Below are positions 18,901-28,364 of a stretch of 64,000 nucleotides of DNA, piece after piece. A program made the position numbers and the translations under genes. This DNA comes from Bacteroidales bacterium UBA1715. GTDB taxonomy: Bacteria; Bacteroidota; Bacteroidia; Bacteroidales; UBA1715. Under the pieces are notes generated by a model, which did not search any database, was not told the origin of the DNA, and saw nothing but the letters and a program-made list of their open reading frames with translations. Positions within the stretch are counted from its first letter, which is position 1, and each line of letters starts with the position of its first letter. The stretch spans positions 45,971-109,970 of the forward strand of contig DCIX01000032.1 in the NCBI GenBank assembly GCA_002317135.1. The letters run 5' to 3'.

Positions 18901-19320
18901 AAACTGAATAATTTAGAAGAAGGAGAACACACGCTTACATTAAGTATTTGGGACAGTTACAATAATAATACAGAAGCAGAATTATCCTTCTATGTATGTA
19001 ATAGTAAAACTGTTACATTAAAAAATTTGTACAACTACCCTAATCCAATGCAAAACCATACCAACTTCTATTTTGAGCACAATCAAACCGAAGAAGAAAG
19101 TACAGTTACCTTACAAATTTATGATGCATCCGGTAATGTAATATATAAATTGAAACGAACAGGAACAATTGCAAGTTTTGCAGACACGAGCATTAGTTGG
19201 GACGGCAAATCAAGCAACGGAACTGTATTACAATCAGGAATTTACCCATACACGATAGAAATAAAAACCAGCAATGGAAAAACATTGGTTGGCGAACAAA
19301 AAATATTACTTGTGAGATAA
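15949..19320 (+). CDS. porU: Type IX secretion system sortase PorU (C25 peptidase)
   Basis: Surface cysteine protease that removes the C-terminal sorting domain of T9SS cargo and attaches the cargo to anionic lipopolysaccharide. 1,123 residues, within the family's range. A signal peptide (IIVSIVFVTNICLFCNAQ) is followed by an N-terminal beta-rich part, the gingipain-like C25 domain with catalytic His633 (NYTGHGNEN) and Cys667 (FIGAACNIAHFD), and a C-terminal CTD/FlgD-like Ig fold (YNYPNPM...SGIYPYTIEI). The only start that keeps the signal peptide is GTG at 15949; no ATG precedes it in frame. It is followed by porV. Confidence 0.92.
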   Translation: MKFFRSIITKIIVSIVFVTNICLFCNAQSALGTGEWIQVSVSESGVYKITYEDLQSWGFTNIQHVAVFGNGATELPLMNGTAIPDTLHEIAIYQNFGTDGIFSNGDYILLYAQSPHGWTYNNEQKKFSHSAHSYANENYYFITCSGPATKTIEKKADVSQTNAVNITSYDEHLFYESNQSNFIRSGRNFMESFTGSKALSFSIPNILTSETATVTAAVAARHSSSATVTVSANNTTLGTISYSSTTSNKPYAYLKEKSFFFTPTNSNIAITIQANYSGPNSRAIIDFCEIQCRCNLQANSNEQLIFRDSKSIGKNTVGKFNIQSNAELSVWNITNPECPTSLKVTQTNGCTTFTDSTSTLQEYVAFSTKFKSVKFQKKINNQDILSNQNVDMVIVANDIFLPYAQQIADLHKQKDNFTTAIVSQESICNEFSSGRKDVTAIRNFLRYLYKKGNGTLQYVLLLGDGTYNNESIELNGTNIFTFQSKESLDADNTYCSDDFFAIVGDNKGLNGDKFVGETDLAIGRFAVATTEEAKIVTDKNIQYALNADYRGEWQNNLCFLADDADENQTIHMTDADMLCQTITKTYPYFNFDKIFADAYQQEKNSAGQRYPEVINAIRDRMQKGCLIFNYTGHGNENRMMAEYSVDANTIETWKNQTKLPLFIGAACNIAHFDQDWTSLGEKIVNLPNGGGIAMVSATRYSYASSNYTFCNNLYKVIFTLDSLNHVRTIGESLKIAKANTSNDFYQNKRLYTLLGDPALRLAIPLYSIAIDSINGEKVQSIPDTIKAHSILQISGHIETVEGNKASDYTGFLSIKLFDKEQSITTLGNDGNDTYTYKSYTNVLYQGKASIENGTFSFSAPIPEDIFYYEGYGKLSLFANDENTQATGAFTNFIINGSETVTNDDFTGPTVSLFLNDTTFIDGSITNQNPTLLAFITDSSGINVSNASFGHNITITIDGDESSQIELNNFFCNDLNTFISGSIKYKLNNLEEGEHTLTLSIWDSYNNNTEAELSFYVCNSKTVTLKNLYNYPNPMQNHTNFYFEHNQTEEESTVTLQIYDASGNVIYKLKRTGTIASFADTSISWDGKSSNGTVLQSGIYPYTIEIKTSNGKTLVGEQKILLVR

Positions 19321-19349
19321 TTTTTTCATCAAACAATAAACAAGAGAAG

Positions 19350-19376
19350 TTTGCGTTTACTAAAATTGTATATTTG
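19350..19376 (+). promoter_or_regulatory. Promoter of porV-ispF
   Basis: TATATTTG at 19369-19376 matches TAnnTTTG exactly and ends 25 bases before the porV ATG. A TTTG at 19350-19353 is 15 bases upstream, shorter than the usual 19-21. porV may therefore be transcribed both from porU and from its own promoter. Confidence 0.5.
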
Positions 19377-19401
19377 CATAAAATTTAAATAAAAACATAA
19401 A

Positions 19402-20583
19402 ATGCGTCATTTTGCTTCTACAATACTTGCAGTATTATTAAGTGTATCAGTATTTGCCCAATTACAAGTTGACCAAGAGGGAAACCTAAGTAATGGTGGA
19501 ACATTAGACAAACAATACAATGTCATAACAACAGCGGTATCATTCCTTACTATTACTCCAGACTCACGCAGTGGTGGTATGGGAGACGCAGGTGCAGCAA
19601 CAACAAACGATGTTTGGGCACAACATTCAAATGCGTCTAAATATGCATTAGAAGAAGATGATTTTGGAGTTGGATTATCGTACACTCCTTGGTTGTCGAA
19701 TCTTGGAATAAAAGACATAAACCTATTATATTTAGCTGGTTACAAAAAACTTTCGAAAAAAGAAGCATTAGGTGCATCTTTATGCTATTTCTCTTTAGGT
19801 GACATTCCTGCATTTGACGAAAACGGTAACTCTGCAGGTTACGAAATTTCACCAAAAGAATATTCAGTAGATGTATCATACTCACGATTTTTAGCTGATA
19901 ATTTTATTATGGGTATGACTGCTCGCTTCATCTATTCAAACCTTACAGGTGGAACTGTAGAAAACTATCATGCTGGTAAAGCAGTTGCAGCAGACATCTC
20001 TGGTACCTATTTCAAAAACATAAAAGGTTCTGTACCAGGACTTTTAACTGTAGGATTTAACCTTTCTAATATTGGTTCTAAAATTTCTTATTCTGAAGAT
20101 AACAAAGATTTTATTCCTGCAAACCTACGACTTGGTGCTGGTTACAATATGGAAATCGACAAGTATAACAAAGTCGGTGTTTACTTCGACATCAACAAAT
20201 TGTTAGTACCTACACCTCCTATTTATCAAACAATTGACGGACAACGCGTTATGGTTGGAGGAAAAGATGATGATGTATCCGTACCAGTTGGTATTTTCCA
20301 ATCATTCTACGATGCACCAGGTGGTTTCAAAGAAGAAATGAAGGAATTTATGTTGAGCATTGGTGCAGAATATTGGTATAACGATCAATTTGCTGTTCGT
20401 GCTGGTTATTTTAACGAAGCAAAGACAAAAGGTGACAGAAAATACTTCACTGCAGGTGCTGGTTTACGACTAAATGTATTTGGACTAGATTTCTCATATC
20501 TTGTTCCTGTAAACGGAAAGAATTCTCCACTTGCCAATACATTTAGATTTTCTCTTACATTCGATTTCAACGACGGTAAATAA
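19402..20583 (+). CDS. porV: Type IX secretion system outer membrane protein PorV
   Basis: FadL-like outer-membrane barrel that shuttles T9SS cargo from the translocon to the PorU sortase. The 393-residue protein has a signal peptide ([15 protein letters not shown]), then the family signature [23 protein letters not shown], and alternating barrel strands down to the final RFSLTFDFN. Located 81 bases after porU, in the porU-porV order seen in other T9SS genomes. Its stop overlaps the ispF start by one base. Confidence 0.92.
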   Translation: MRHFASTILAVLLSVSVFAQLQVDQEGNLSNGGTLDKQYNVITTAVSFLTITPDSRSGGMGDAGAATTNDVWAQHSNASKYALEEDDFGVGLSYTPWLSNLGIKDINLLYLAGYKKLSKKEALGASLCYFSLGDIPAFDENGNSAGYEISPKEYSVDVSYSRFLADNFIMGMTARFIYSNLTGGTVENYHAGKAVAADISGTYFKNIKGSVPGLLTVGFNLSNIGSKISYSEDNKDFIPANLRLGAGYNMEIDKYNKVGVYFDINKLLVPTPPIYQTIDGQRVMVGGKDDDVSVPVGIFQSFYDAPGGFKEEMKEFMLSIGAEYWYNDQFAVRAGYFNEAKTKGDRKYFTAGAGLRLNVFGLDFSYLVPVNGKNSPLANTFRFSLTFDFNDGK

Positions 20584-21065
20584 TGAATATCCGTATTGGT
20601 CAAGGATATGATGTACATCAATTGGCAGAAGGTTTACCTTTTGTCCTTGGTGGCGTAACAATACCTCACACACATGGAATGGTTGCACATTCCGATGGTG
20701 ATGTGTTACTCCATAGCATTTGCGACGCTCTACTTGGTGCTGCTGGAATGCGAGACATTGGCTTCCATTTCCCTGACACGAGTGCAGAATTCAAAAACAT
20801 AGACAGCAGAATTCTATTACGAAAAACGGTTGAATTATTACAGCAAAACGGTTGGAGCATCATAAACATAGATGCAACGGTTTGTCTTCAGAAACCAAAA
20901 CTTCTTCCACATATTCCACAAATGCAAAAGAACATTGCCGATGATTGTCAGCTTACCGACATTACCGCAATTTCTGTTAAAGCAACAACAACAGAACACC
21001 TCGGATTTGTAGGACGAGAAGAAGGTATTGCTGTTTTCGCAGTGGCTCTTTTAGAGAAAGTCTAA
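20583..21065 (+). CDS. ispF: 2-C-methyl-D-erythritol 2,4-cyclodiphosphate synthase
   Basis: MEP-pathway enzyme that cyclises CDP-methylerythritol 2-phosphate, releasing CMP. 160 residues, standard length. Zinc and substrate residues are visible in [12 protein letters not shown] and [20 protein letters not shown], with the C-terminal [21 protein letters not shown]. The ATG overlaps the porV TAA by one base (TAATG). ispG, another gene of the same pathway, lies 3 kb downstream on the other strand. Confidence 0.96.
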   Translation: MNIRIGQGYDVHQLAEGLPFVLGGVTIPHTHGMVAHSDGDVLLHSICDALLGAAGMRDIGFHFPDTSAEFKNIDSRILLRKTVELLQQNGWSIINIDATVCLQKPKLLPHIPQMQKNIADDCQLTDITAISVKATTTEHLGFVGREEGIAVFAVALLEKV

Positions 21066-21159
21066 GAAAATTTACCCCTTTCCTGCAAAATTAAGAAGCG
21101 TATTTCACCCCTTAAACAACATATTTACACCCACTAAGCCTATTTTACTCAAATGTAAG

Positions 21160-21179
21160 AGGGTTAAACCCTTTTTTTT
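21160..21179 (+). terminator. Terminator after porV-ispF
   Basis: Short AGGGT/ACCCT stem with a 3-base loop followed by eight T, 95 bases past the ispF stop. Confidence 0.65.
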
Positions 21180-21200
21180 CATAAAATAAGAAACACAAAA

Positions 21201-21208
21201 TACATTTG
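21201..21208 (+). promoter_or_regulatory. -7 promoter box of the acyl ligase fusion gene
   Basis: TACATTTG, an exact TAnnTTTG match, ending 22 bases before the ATG at 21231 and just after the upstream terminator. Confidence 0.5.
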
Positions 21209-21230
21209 TAGAAAATAAAACGAAAGATCT

Positions 21231-23741
21231 ATGACTCTTTTAAAACAAAGCACGAAAAAAGCAGTTGTCTACAAAGACAAGGAATATTCATTCAACGAAG
21301 TTTTGTTCTACTCAGAGCAATACGCACAACAATTTAACACAATAGCTAAGCCTACAAAAGTTGTTATTTTCTCAGAAAACTGCCCAGAGTGGATTTTCGC
21401 ATTTTTCGGAACTATCCGCAATAAAGCTATCGTTATCCCTGTTGACGTACAATCATCAGCAAAAGAACTTGCATATATCATAAACGACTGCCGTCCAGAA
21501 TTGATATTCACCTCAACAGATAAAAAACAACTGGTAGAAGAAGCTATTTCCTCCGCAGAAAGCAGTTGTAAAATTTGTACAAGCGAAGACATTCTACTTA
21601 CCGCATATACAAATCAAGAAGTTACAGACATAAAGAAAGGTAACGACGAAGACACCGTATTCATCATATACACTTCAGGAACAACTGGTTCTCCAAAAGG
21701 TGTAATGCTTTCCTATAAAAATGTATTTTTCAATATAGACGCCGTATCGAAACAAGTTCCAATTTTTACGGAAGATAGACGTACAATGATTTTACTACCA
21801 TTGCATCATGCCTTTCCACTAATAGGTTCTTTAGTTGCACCATTATGTCAAGGGGAAACGGTATATATTGCAGAAGGTCTGAATGCAGAAAGTATTTTAG
21901 GCACATTAAACCAAGGAAAAATCAACATTTTTATTGGAGTTCCACGCCTATACGAAATTCTTGCAAAAGGTATCATGACAAAAATCAATGTCTCGGCAAT
22001 AACAAGAGGCCTTTTTGCTTTTGCAAAGAAACTTCATAGTAAAGCATTCTCAAGAATTATATTCTCTTCCGTACACAAAAAATTTGGTGGACACATGACA
22101 TATCTTGTATCTGGTGGCGCAGCTCTTCCAGCCGATGTAGCAGCAGTATTCGACACATTAGGATTCGATATTCTTGAAGGATATGGAATGACAGAGACTG
22201 CCCCAATGATTAGCTTCACACGTCCGAACAACATTCGTCTTGGATATGCAGGAGAACCACTTCCTAACATAGAAGTTAAGATAGACGAAAAAGGAGAAGT
22301 CTGTGTGAAAGGTCCAAATGTAATGCAAGGCTATTACAACCGACCAGAAGAAACAGCCGACATTATAAAAGACGGATGGTTGCACACCGGCGACATCGGT
22401 GAATTTGATGGAAAGAGTCTAAAACTTACCGGAAGAATCAAACATATTATTGTTACGTCTAACGGTAAAAACATTAATCCTGAAGAAGTTGAAGCAGAAA
22501 TACTAAAAGATGCTACATTCATTAAAGAAATTGGCGTATTCTTGAAAGACTCTGTTCTTCAATGTATTGCTGTTCCTCTAACCTCAAATATGAAGGAAAC
22601 GTCAGAGGAATATATGAATGAAGTAATAAAAGACGAGATTACAAAATACAATCAATCGGTTTCTTCATATAAACGAATTAAACAAATACATCTGTATATG
22701 GACGAGTTGCCAAAAACTCGTCTCATGAAAATACAACGATTCAAATTAGAGTCCTTGATTTCCGAAAAAACAACTACGAATAATGAACAAAAGGTAGAAA
22801 ACGAGAATCAGGATGAAGTTTTCTCTATGTTGAAATCGTATGTTGATTCAGAAAACGGTTGTAATGCTAAACGCAACGACGACTTAGAGATAGATCTTGC
22901 AATTGATTCACTTAGCCGTGTAGCATTCCTTACCTATATAGAAAAATCATTTGGTGTACTTTTGAAAGAAAGTCAATTCATGAAATTAAATACTTTAGGC
23001 AAGATAAGCGATTACATAAAAGAACACATAGATGGTTCTATCAGTAACATAGCAGCGACAACACAAAATATTTCATGGAAAGAAATCCTTACAGCAAATG
23101 TTCCTATCACTATTCCAAAACCAGGATTTATCCAAGCAATTTGTAGTGAGACTTCGAAGATATTGATGCATATAGTATATCGTTACAGAAAGCACGAATC
23201 CAACAAGTTACCAAACAAACCTTGTATTATCGTAGCAAACCACAGAAGTGCATTAGATGGTTATTTTATTTCCTCAAAATTAAAAAGAAAGATTTCGAAA
23301 AACACGTTCTTCTTCGCAAAGGAAAAACATTTCCATTCAAAAATAGGTCATTTCTTTGCCCGCAAAAACAATGTGATTCTTATGGACATTAACACGAACG
23401 TAAGAGAATCATTGCAACAAATGGCACAAGTTCTCAAAGCGGGAAAAAACATCATTATTTTCCCAGAAGGAACCAGAGCGAAAGACAATCAACTACTTGC
23501 TTTTAAAGATAGTTTTGCAATCTTAAGCCGAGAATTGGATGTACCAGTAGTACCAGTTGCAATCAACGGTTCTGAACGAGCAATTTTCAACCATATACAT
23601 CTACCTCGCCCATTGGCAAAAATCACCGTAGATTTTCTATCACCAATATATCCAAACAAGGCATCGATAGAAGATATTAAGAAAGATGCAATGACAAGAA
23701 TTGCAAATAAGTTGAAAGAATACACAAAAATGGCAGCGTAA
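21231..23741 (+). CDS. Acyl-AMP ligase / acyl carrier / 1-acylglycerol-phosphate acyltransferase fusion
   Basis: Three-domain lipid enzyme of 836 residues. Residues 1-500 form an AMP-binding acyl ligase (P-loop YTSGTTGSPKGVML, GYGMTETAPMIS, GWLHTGDIGEFDG, and the Lys of PKTRLMKIQRF). Residues about 525-600 form an acyl-carrier domain with a phosphopantetheine site at Ser560 (LAIDSLSRVAFL). Residues about 640-836 form a PlsC domain with HX4D (His671, Asp676 in NHRSALDGYF) and FPEGTRAKD. The natural reading is that a fatty acid is activated, loaded on the built-in carrier and moved to a lysophospholipid or glycerol phosphate. It resembles E. coli Aas in concept but has the reverse domain order and an added carrier. 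Single-gene unit between two terminators. Confidence 0.85.
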   Translation: MTLLKQSTKKAVVYKDKEYSFNEVLFYSEQYAQQFNTIAKPTKVVIFSENCPEWIFAFFGTIRNKAIVIPVDVQSSAKELAYIINDCRPELIFTSTDKKQLVEEAISSAESSCKICTSEDILLTAYTNQEVTDIKKGNDEDTVFIIYTSGTTGSPKGVMLSYKNVFFNIDAVSKQVPIFTEDRRTMILLPLHHAFPLIGSLVAPLCQGETVYIAEGLNAESILGTLNQGKINIFIGVPRLYEILAKGIMTKINVSAITRGLFAFAKKLHSKAFSRIIFSSVHKKFGGHMTYLVSGGAALPADVAAVFDTLGFDILEGYGMTETAPMISFTRPNNIRLGYAGEPLPNIEVKIDEKGEVCVKGPNVMQGYYNRPEETADIIKDGWLHTGDIGEFDGKSLKLTGRIKHIIVTSNGKNINPEEVEAEILKDATFIKEIGVFLKDSVLQCIAVPLTSNMKETSEEYMNEVIKDEITKYNQSVSSYKRIKQIHLYMDELPKTRLMKIQRFKLESLISEKTTTNNEQKVENENQDEVFSMLKSYVDSENGCNAKRNDDLEIDLAIDSLSRVAFLTYIEKSFGVLLKESQFMKLNTLGKISDYIKEHIDGSISNIAATTQNISWKEILTANVPITIPKPGFIQAICSETSKILMHIVYRYRKHESNKLPNKPCIIVANHRSALDGYFISSKLKRKISKNTFFFAKEKHFHSKIGHFFARKNNVILMDINTNVRESLQQMAQVLKAGKNIIIFPEGTRAKDNQLLAFKDSFAILSRELDVPVVPVAINGSERAIFNHIHLPRPLAKITVDFLSPIYPNKASIEDIKKDAMTRIANKLKEYTKMAA

Positions 23742-23750
23742 AAACAAGCC

Positions 23751-23779
23751 AAAAAAGCAGTCGAAAGACTGCTTTTTTT
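23751..23779. terminator. Bidirectional terminator between the acyl ligase fusion and ispG
   Basis: AAAAAAGCAGTC / GACTGCTTTTTT stem with a GAAA tetraloop, flanked by A on the left and T on the right, between two convergent genes. Works on either strand. Confidence 0.85.
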
Positions 23780-23784
23780 ATTAA

Positions 23785-25515
23785 CTATTCTTGCCAATCC
23801 CCGTTTTCCTTAATCAAATTGATTAGGGCATCAACTGCGGTTGCTTCTGGTATATTGCGACAAACAAGTGTTTGTTTTTTGTACAAATTCACCATTCCTT
23901 TACCTGAGCCCATATAACCATAGTCGGCATCACTCATTTCGCCTGGACCGTTTACAATACAACCCATTACGGCAATTTTCAATCCTTTTAAATGTGAAGT
24001 ACGTGATTTCACCTGATTTAACGCATCTTCTATATTAAACAACGTTCTTCCACACGACGGGCACGAAATAAACTCTGTTTTTTCGAAACGAGAACGAGTT
24101 GCTTGAAGAATAGAGAAGGATAAATCAACAGCTTCTTCTTGCGTAACACAACTTGTATTGATGAAAATACCATTTAAAAAGCCGTCGATAAGAACAGAGC
24201 CAAAGTCCATTGCCGCACGAATCTGCAAAACTTCAGAGGAAATATTTTCATACGAGCGTTGTAACAATACCGGATTTTTTCTCCCTTTTAAGACGGCATA
24301 CAATTTTCTCACAAAATAAGTAACATGAGAATCATCGCATTGTAATAAAATTATCGTCTTAGTACCAAGCGATATGGATTGCAAGCAATCAATTTCTTGT
24401 TCTGACAATTTCAAAACACAGATTTCATGTTGTTTATATTCAGAAATAGCAACAACAGGAATTGATGCATTTGCTGACTGCAAACAGGTATCAGAAATAC
24501 AAAAGTCCGCCTTTCCTTTTTCTGAAGCAAAAACCATTGGTACCGCATTTCCACCTATTCCAAATACTGAATAAGTTTCTTGCTGGCTATACGAAAACGC
24601 AGATTTACGAACATCTGCAAAAGATGTTTTAACTAATGGAGCAGCAAATACTTCATTTCTATAATCAACTATCATCTTGCAAACCGGAATTTCACTTTCT
24701 GGAGCTTCGGTTAACGAAACGCGAATAGTGTCCCCTATTCCATCAAGCAACAAAGAGCCACTACCAACAGCCGATTTTATACGACCATCCTCTCCTGCTC
24801 CTGCTTCGGTTACGCCTAAATGTATCGGGAAACGACAATCCTCATCTTGCATACGTTGCGCAAGCAAACGAGTTGCCTGAACCATAATGCGTGTATTGCT
24901 TGCCTTTATAGAACAAGCAACATTCGTAAAGCCGGCATCCTTACATATATGGAGGAATTCCATCATACTCACTACCATACCTTCAGGAGTATCGCCATAG
25001 CGAGACACTATGCGTTGCGACAACGAGCCATGGTTTACGCCAATACGAATCGCCGTATTATACTGCTTACAAACATTCAATAAAGGAAGAATGTTCTCTC
25101 GAATTTTCACTAATTCTGCAGTATATTCCTCAGCAGTATAATCTGTTTTTCGTAACGACCCGATATACACGTAATTACCGGGATTTATACGAACTTTTTC
25201 CACATATTTTGCAGCAACCAAAGCAGCCTGTGGATTAAAATGAATATCGGCAACCAAAGGTTGATTATATCCCCTCTCTTGTAATGCTTGTTTTATAAGA
25301 CGAAGATTTTCAGCCTCTTTTACACCTTGAGCCGTCAAACGAACATAGTCGGCACCAGCATCAAAAACTCGAATACATTGTTCTACACTTGCTTCAATGT
25401 CATTCGTATTTGTATTTGTCATTGATTGGAGCGCAATAGGATTTTCTCCTCCAATTCTAACTGTACCAATTTCTATCTCTGGTATTTGTAAACGCGTATA
25501 TGCTGTTTGACTCAT
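23785..25515 (-). CDS. ispG: 4-hydroxy-3-methylbut-2-en-1-yl diphosphate synthase, long form
   Basis: MEP-pathway [4Fe-4S] enzyme. The 576-residue protein is the three-domain form typical of Bacteroidota, Chlamydiae and plants: N-terminal TIM barrel (VRIGGENPIALQSMTNTNT, VADIHFNPQAAL, KVRINPGNY, IRIGVNHGSL), a middle insert of about 250 residues, and a C-terminal domain with cluster cysteines in ISCPSCGRTLFNIE and GCIVNGPGEM. The ATG at 25515 (MSQTAYTRLQIPE) is preferred over the longer frame, whose extra 27 residues would span the promoter box at 25532-25539. Confidence 0.95.
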   Translation of the reverse strand: MSQTAYTRLQIPEIEIGTVRIGGENPIALQSMTNTNTNDIEASVEQCIRVFDAGADYVRLTAQGVKEAENLRLIKQALQERGYNQPLVADIHFNPQAALVAAKYVEKVRINPGNYVYIGSLRKTDYTAEEYTAELVKIRENILPLLNVCKQYNTAIRIGVNHGSLSQRIVSRYGDTPEGMVVSMMEFLHICKDAGFTNVACSIKASNTRIMVQATRLLAQRMQDEDCRFPIHLGVTEAGAGEDGRIKSAVGSGSLLLDGIGDTIRVSLTEAPESEIPVCKMIVDYRNEVFAAPLVKTSFADVRKSAFSYSQQETYSVFGIGGNAVPMVFASEKGKADFCISDTCLQSANASIPVVAISEYKQHEICVLKLSEQEIDCLQSISLGTKTIILLQCDDSHVTYFVRKLYAVLKGRKNPVLLQRSYENISSEVLQIRAAMDFGSVLIDGFLNGIFINTSCVTQEEAVDLSFSILQATRSRFEKTEFISCPSCGRTLFNIEDALNQVKSRTSHLKGLKIAVMGCIVNGPGEMSDADYGYMGSGKGMVNLYKKQTLVCRNIPEATAVDALINLIKENGDWQE

Positions 25516-25531
25516 TGCTATAAATTTTATA

Positions 25532-25539
25532 CAAAAGTA
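25532..25539 (-). promoter_or_regulatory. -7 promoter box of ispG
   Basis: TACTTTTG on the minus strand, exact TAnnTTTG, ending 16 bases before the ATG at 25515. In the 179-base region shared with clpB; no clear sigma-ABfr box was seen for clpB on the plus strand. Confidence 0.5.
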
Positions 25540-25694
25540 CGTTTCTTTCTGAAAAAAGAGCATAGAATATCTTTTATTTCGGTCATTATAAGACAATTAG
25601 TCACATTTTAGTCTACAATTTACGACAAAATGTCTTCTATTTCCCTTTGGCAATTCTTTTGATAAACTACTGACAATAATTAAAACATACAATT

Positions 25695-28286
25695 ATGGAC
25701 TTAAATCAATTCACTATCAAAGCACAAGAGGTTGTACAGCAAGCTGCACAGACAGCTCTGGCAAACAACCAACAAGCGATAGAAACTGGTCACTTGTTAA
25801 CTGCACTTTTTAGTAAAGCAGATAGTATTTCATCATTTATTCTCAAGAAACTTGATGTAAATACAACAATGCTTACTGCGGCTTTACAGAAAATTGTAGA
25901 ATCGTATCCGAAAGTTTCTGGTGGAGATCCATATCTTTCGTCTTATGCAAACAAAGCATTACTTGAAGCACAAAATCAACTCAAAAATTTCGGAGATCAA
26001 TATGTTTCGGTAGAACATATTTTCATTGGTATTTTCAAATGTGGCGACCAAGTTTCTCAACTATTGAAAGACAATGGAATTACTGAAAAAAATCTGATTG
26101 CTGCCATACAAGAACTTCGAAAAGGAGCTAAAGTAACGAGCCAATCGGCTGAAGACACATACAATGCGTTACAGAAATTTGCAATAAATCTAAACGCACA
26201 AGCGCGTAATGGAAAACTTGACCCAGTAATTGGTAGAGACGATGAAATTCGTCGTGTTTTACAAATTCTATCGCGTAGAACGAAGAACAACCCTATCCTT
26301 ATTGGAGAACCCGGTGTTGGTAAAACTGCTATTGCAGAAGGACTTGCACACCGAATCATTAAAGGCGATGTTCCAGACAACCTAAAGTCAAAACAAATTT
26401 ATTCGCTTGATATGGGGGCACTCGTTGCTGGTGCAAAATACAAGGGAGAATTCGAAGAAAGACTTAAATCCGTAGTAAACGAAGTAATTTCTGCAAATGG
26501 CGAAATTATTCTATTCATAGATGAAATTCATACTCTTGTTGGTGCAGGAAAAAGCGACGGGGCTATGGATGCCGCCAACATTCTTAAACCGGCACTTGCT
26601 CGTGGAGAATTGCGTTCAATCGGTGCGACAACTCTTGACGAATACCAAAAATATTTCGAAAAAGATAAAGCCCTTGAACGTCGTTTCCAAACCGTTGTGG
26701 TAGATGAGCCAAGTGTTGAAAACACTATTTCTATCCTTCGTGGTTTAAAAGAACGCTACGAAAATCATCACAAAGTTCACATTTTAGACGAAGCAATTGT
26801 TGCTGCCGTTGAACTTTCGCACAGATACATTACCAGCAGATTTTTGCCAGATAAAGCCATAGATCTTATGGACGAAGCTGCTGCAAAACTTCGTATGGAA
26901 ATGAATTCTGTTCCTGAAGAAATAGATGAGTTAAATAGAAAAATCCGTCAACTTGAAATTGAACGTGAGGCTATTCGCCGAGATGGGAAAACAGCGAGAA
27001 CAGAAACTATAGACAGACAAATTGACGACTTAAAAGCCGAGCTAACAAAATATATGGCTTCGTGGACCGCGGAAAAAGAAATAGTTACAAGAATCCATGC
27101 CATTAGTCAAGAAATGGAAAGTCTGAAATTCGAGGCTGAACAAGCTGAACGAAATGGCGATTACGGAAAAGTTGCCGAAATTCGATATGGAAAATTGAAG
27201 AGTCTTGAAAAAGAATCCCAAGATTTAGCCGAAGAATTAAAGCAGAAGCAAAACAATGGCGGGTTAATAGACGAAGAAGTCGGTGCCGACGATATTGCCG
27301 ATGTTGTTTCACGATGGACTGGCATACCAGTAAGTAAAATGTTGCAAGCAGAAAAAGACAAGTTATTAAACCTAGAAACAGAATTACATAAACGAGTAAT
27401 CGGTCAAAATGAAGCAATTACGGCAATTGCCGATGCTGTTCGTCGTAGTCGTGCCGGCTTACAAGACGAGAAAAGACCTATTGGTTCATTCATTTTCTTG
27501 GGAACTACCGGTGTTGGTAAGACAGAATTGGCTAAAGCGTTAGCTGAATTCCTATTTGATGACGAAAACCTCATCACAAGAATTGATATGTCGGAATATC
27601 AAGAGAGACATTCCGTATCGCGTTTAATTGGAGCACCTCCGGGATATGTCGGTTATGATGAAGGCGGACAATTAACCGAAGCCGTACGTCGCAAACCATA
27701 TTCTGTAGTTTTGCTTGACGAGATTGAAAAAGCACATCCAGATGTATTCAATATTTTGTTGCAAGTTCTTGACGATGGTCAACTTACCGACAACAAAGGT
27801 CGTACGGCAAGTTTCAAAAATACAATCATCATTATGACATCGAACATTGGTTCCGATATCATACAAGATAAATTTGAGAACAGTTCCGATGCAGACAAAG
27901 CAGAAACAATTGAGTCGGCAAAGAATGAGGTTTACAATCTTTTGAAGAAAACAGTAAGACCAGAATTTCTAAACAGAATTGACGAAACGATTATGTTCAC
28001 TCCTTTGAGTAAAGAAGACATAACATCTATTGTCAAACTACAATTCAAGCGATTAGCACAACGACTTGAGGCTATGGGTATCAGCATAGACATTACCGAC
28101 AAAGCTATCGCAAGTCTCACACAATTGGGATACAATCCACAATTTGGTGCACGTCCTGTTAAGAGAATTATTCAAAAAGAATTGCTAAATGAACTTTCAA
28201 AGAAAATTCTTTCTGGGGAAATTCTTAAAGACTCAAAGATTATTGTTGATGCAAACGGAGAAGAAATTGTCTTCTTGAATGATTAA
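25695..28286 (+). CDS. clpB: ATP-dependent chaperone ClpB
   Basis: Hexameric disaggregase that works with DnaK to rescue aggregated proteins. 863 residues, standard. Order: N-terminal Clp repeats (1-145), NBD1 with Walker A GEPGVGKT and Walker [15 protein letters not shown], the coiled-coil M domain (about 405-525, [18 protein letters not shown]), NBD2 with [12 protein letters not shown] and [15 protein letters not shown], and the C-terminal domain. The intact M domain separates it from ClpA/ClpC. Single-gene unit with a shared terminator at its 3' end. No CIRCE-like repeat was seen upstream. Confidence 0.96.
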   Translation: MDLNQFTIKAQEVVQQAAQTALANNQQAIETGHLLTALFSKADSISSFILKKLDVNTTMLTAALQKIVESYPKVSGGDPYLSSYANKALLEAQNQLKNFGDQYVSVEHIFIGIFKCGDQVSQLLKDNGITEKNLIAAIQELRKGAKVTSQSAEDTYNALQKFAINLNAQARNGKLDPVIGRDDEIRRVLQILSRRTKNNPILIGEPGVGKTAIAEGLAHRIIKGDVPDNLKSKQIYSLDMGALVAGAKYKGEFEERLKSVVNEVISANGEIILFIDEIHTLVGAGKSDGAMDAANILKPALARGELRSIGATTLDEYQKYFEKDKALERRFQTVVVDEPSVENTISILRGLKERYENHHKVHILDEAIVAAVELSHRYITSRFLPDKAIDLMDEAAAKLRMEMNSVPEEIDELNRKIRQLEIEREAIRRDGKTARTETIDRQIDDLKAELTKYMASWTAEKEIVTRIHAISQEMESLKFEAEQAERNGDYGKVAEIRYGKLKSLEKESQDLAEELKQKQNNGGLIDEEVGADDIADVVSRWTGIPVSKMLQAEKDKLLNLETELHKRVIGQNEAITAIADAVRRSRAGLQDEKRPIGSFIFLGTTGVGKTELAKALAEFLFDDENLITRIDMSEYQERHSVSRLIGAPPGYVGYDEGGQLTEAVRRKPYSVVLLDEIEKAHPDVFNILLQVLDDGQLTDNKGRTASFKNTIIIMTSNIGSDIIQDKFENSSDADKAETIESAKNEVYNLLKKTVRPEFLNRIDETIMFTPLSKEDITSIVKLQFKRLAQRLEAMGISIDITDKAIASLTQLGYNPQFGARPVKRIIQKELLNELSKKILSGEILKDSKIIVDANGEEIVFLND

Positions 28287-28312
28287 TAATTAGTGATTAA
28301 TCTATAAAAACG

Positions 28313-28342
28313 AAAAGGGCAGATTTGAAATCTGCCCTTTTT
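28313..28342. terminator. Bidirectional terminator between clpB and the GH5 gene
   Basis: AAAAGGGCAGATT / AATCTGCCCTTTT stem with a 3-base loop and T-run, 26 bases after clpB and 22 bases past the GH5 stop on the other strand. Confidence 0.9.
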
Positions 28343-28364
28343 GTTTACACGCTAAAAATGCATC

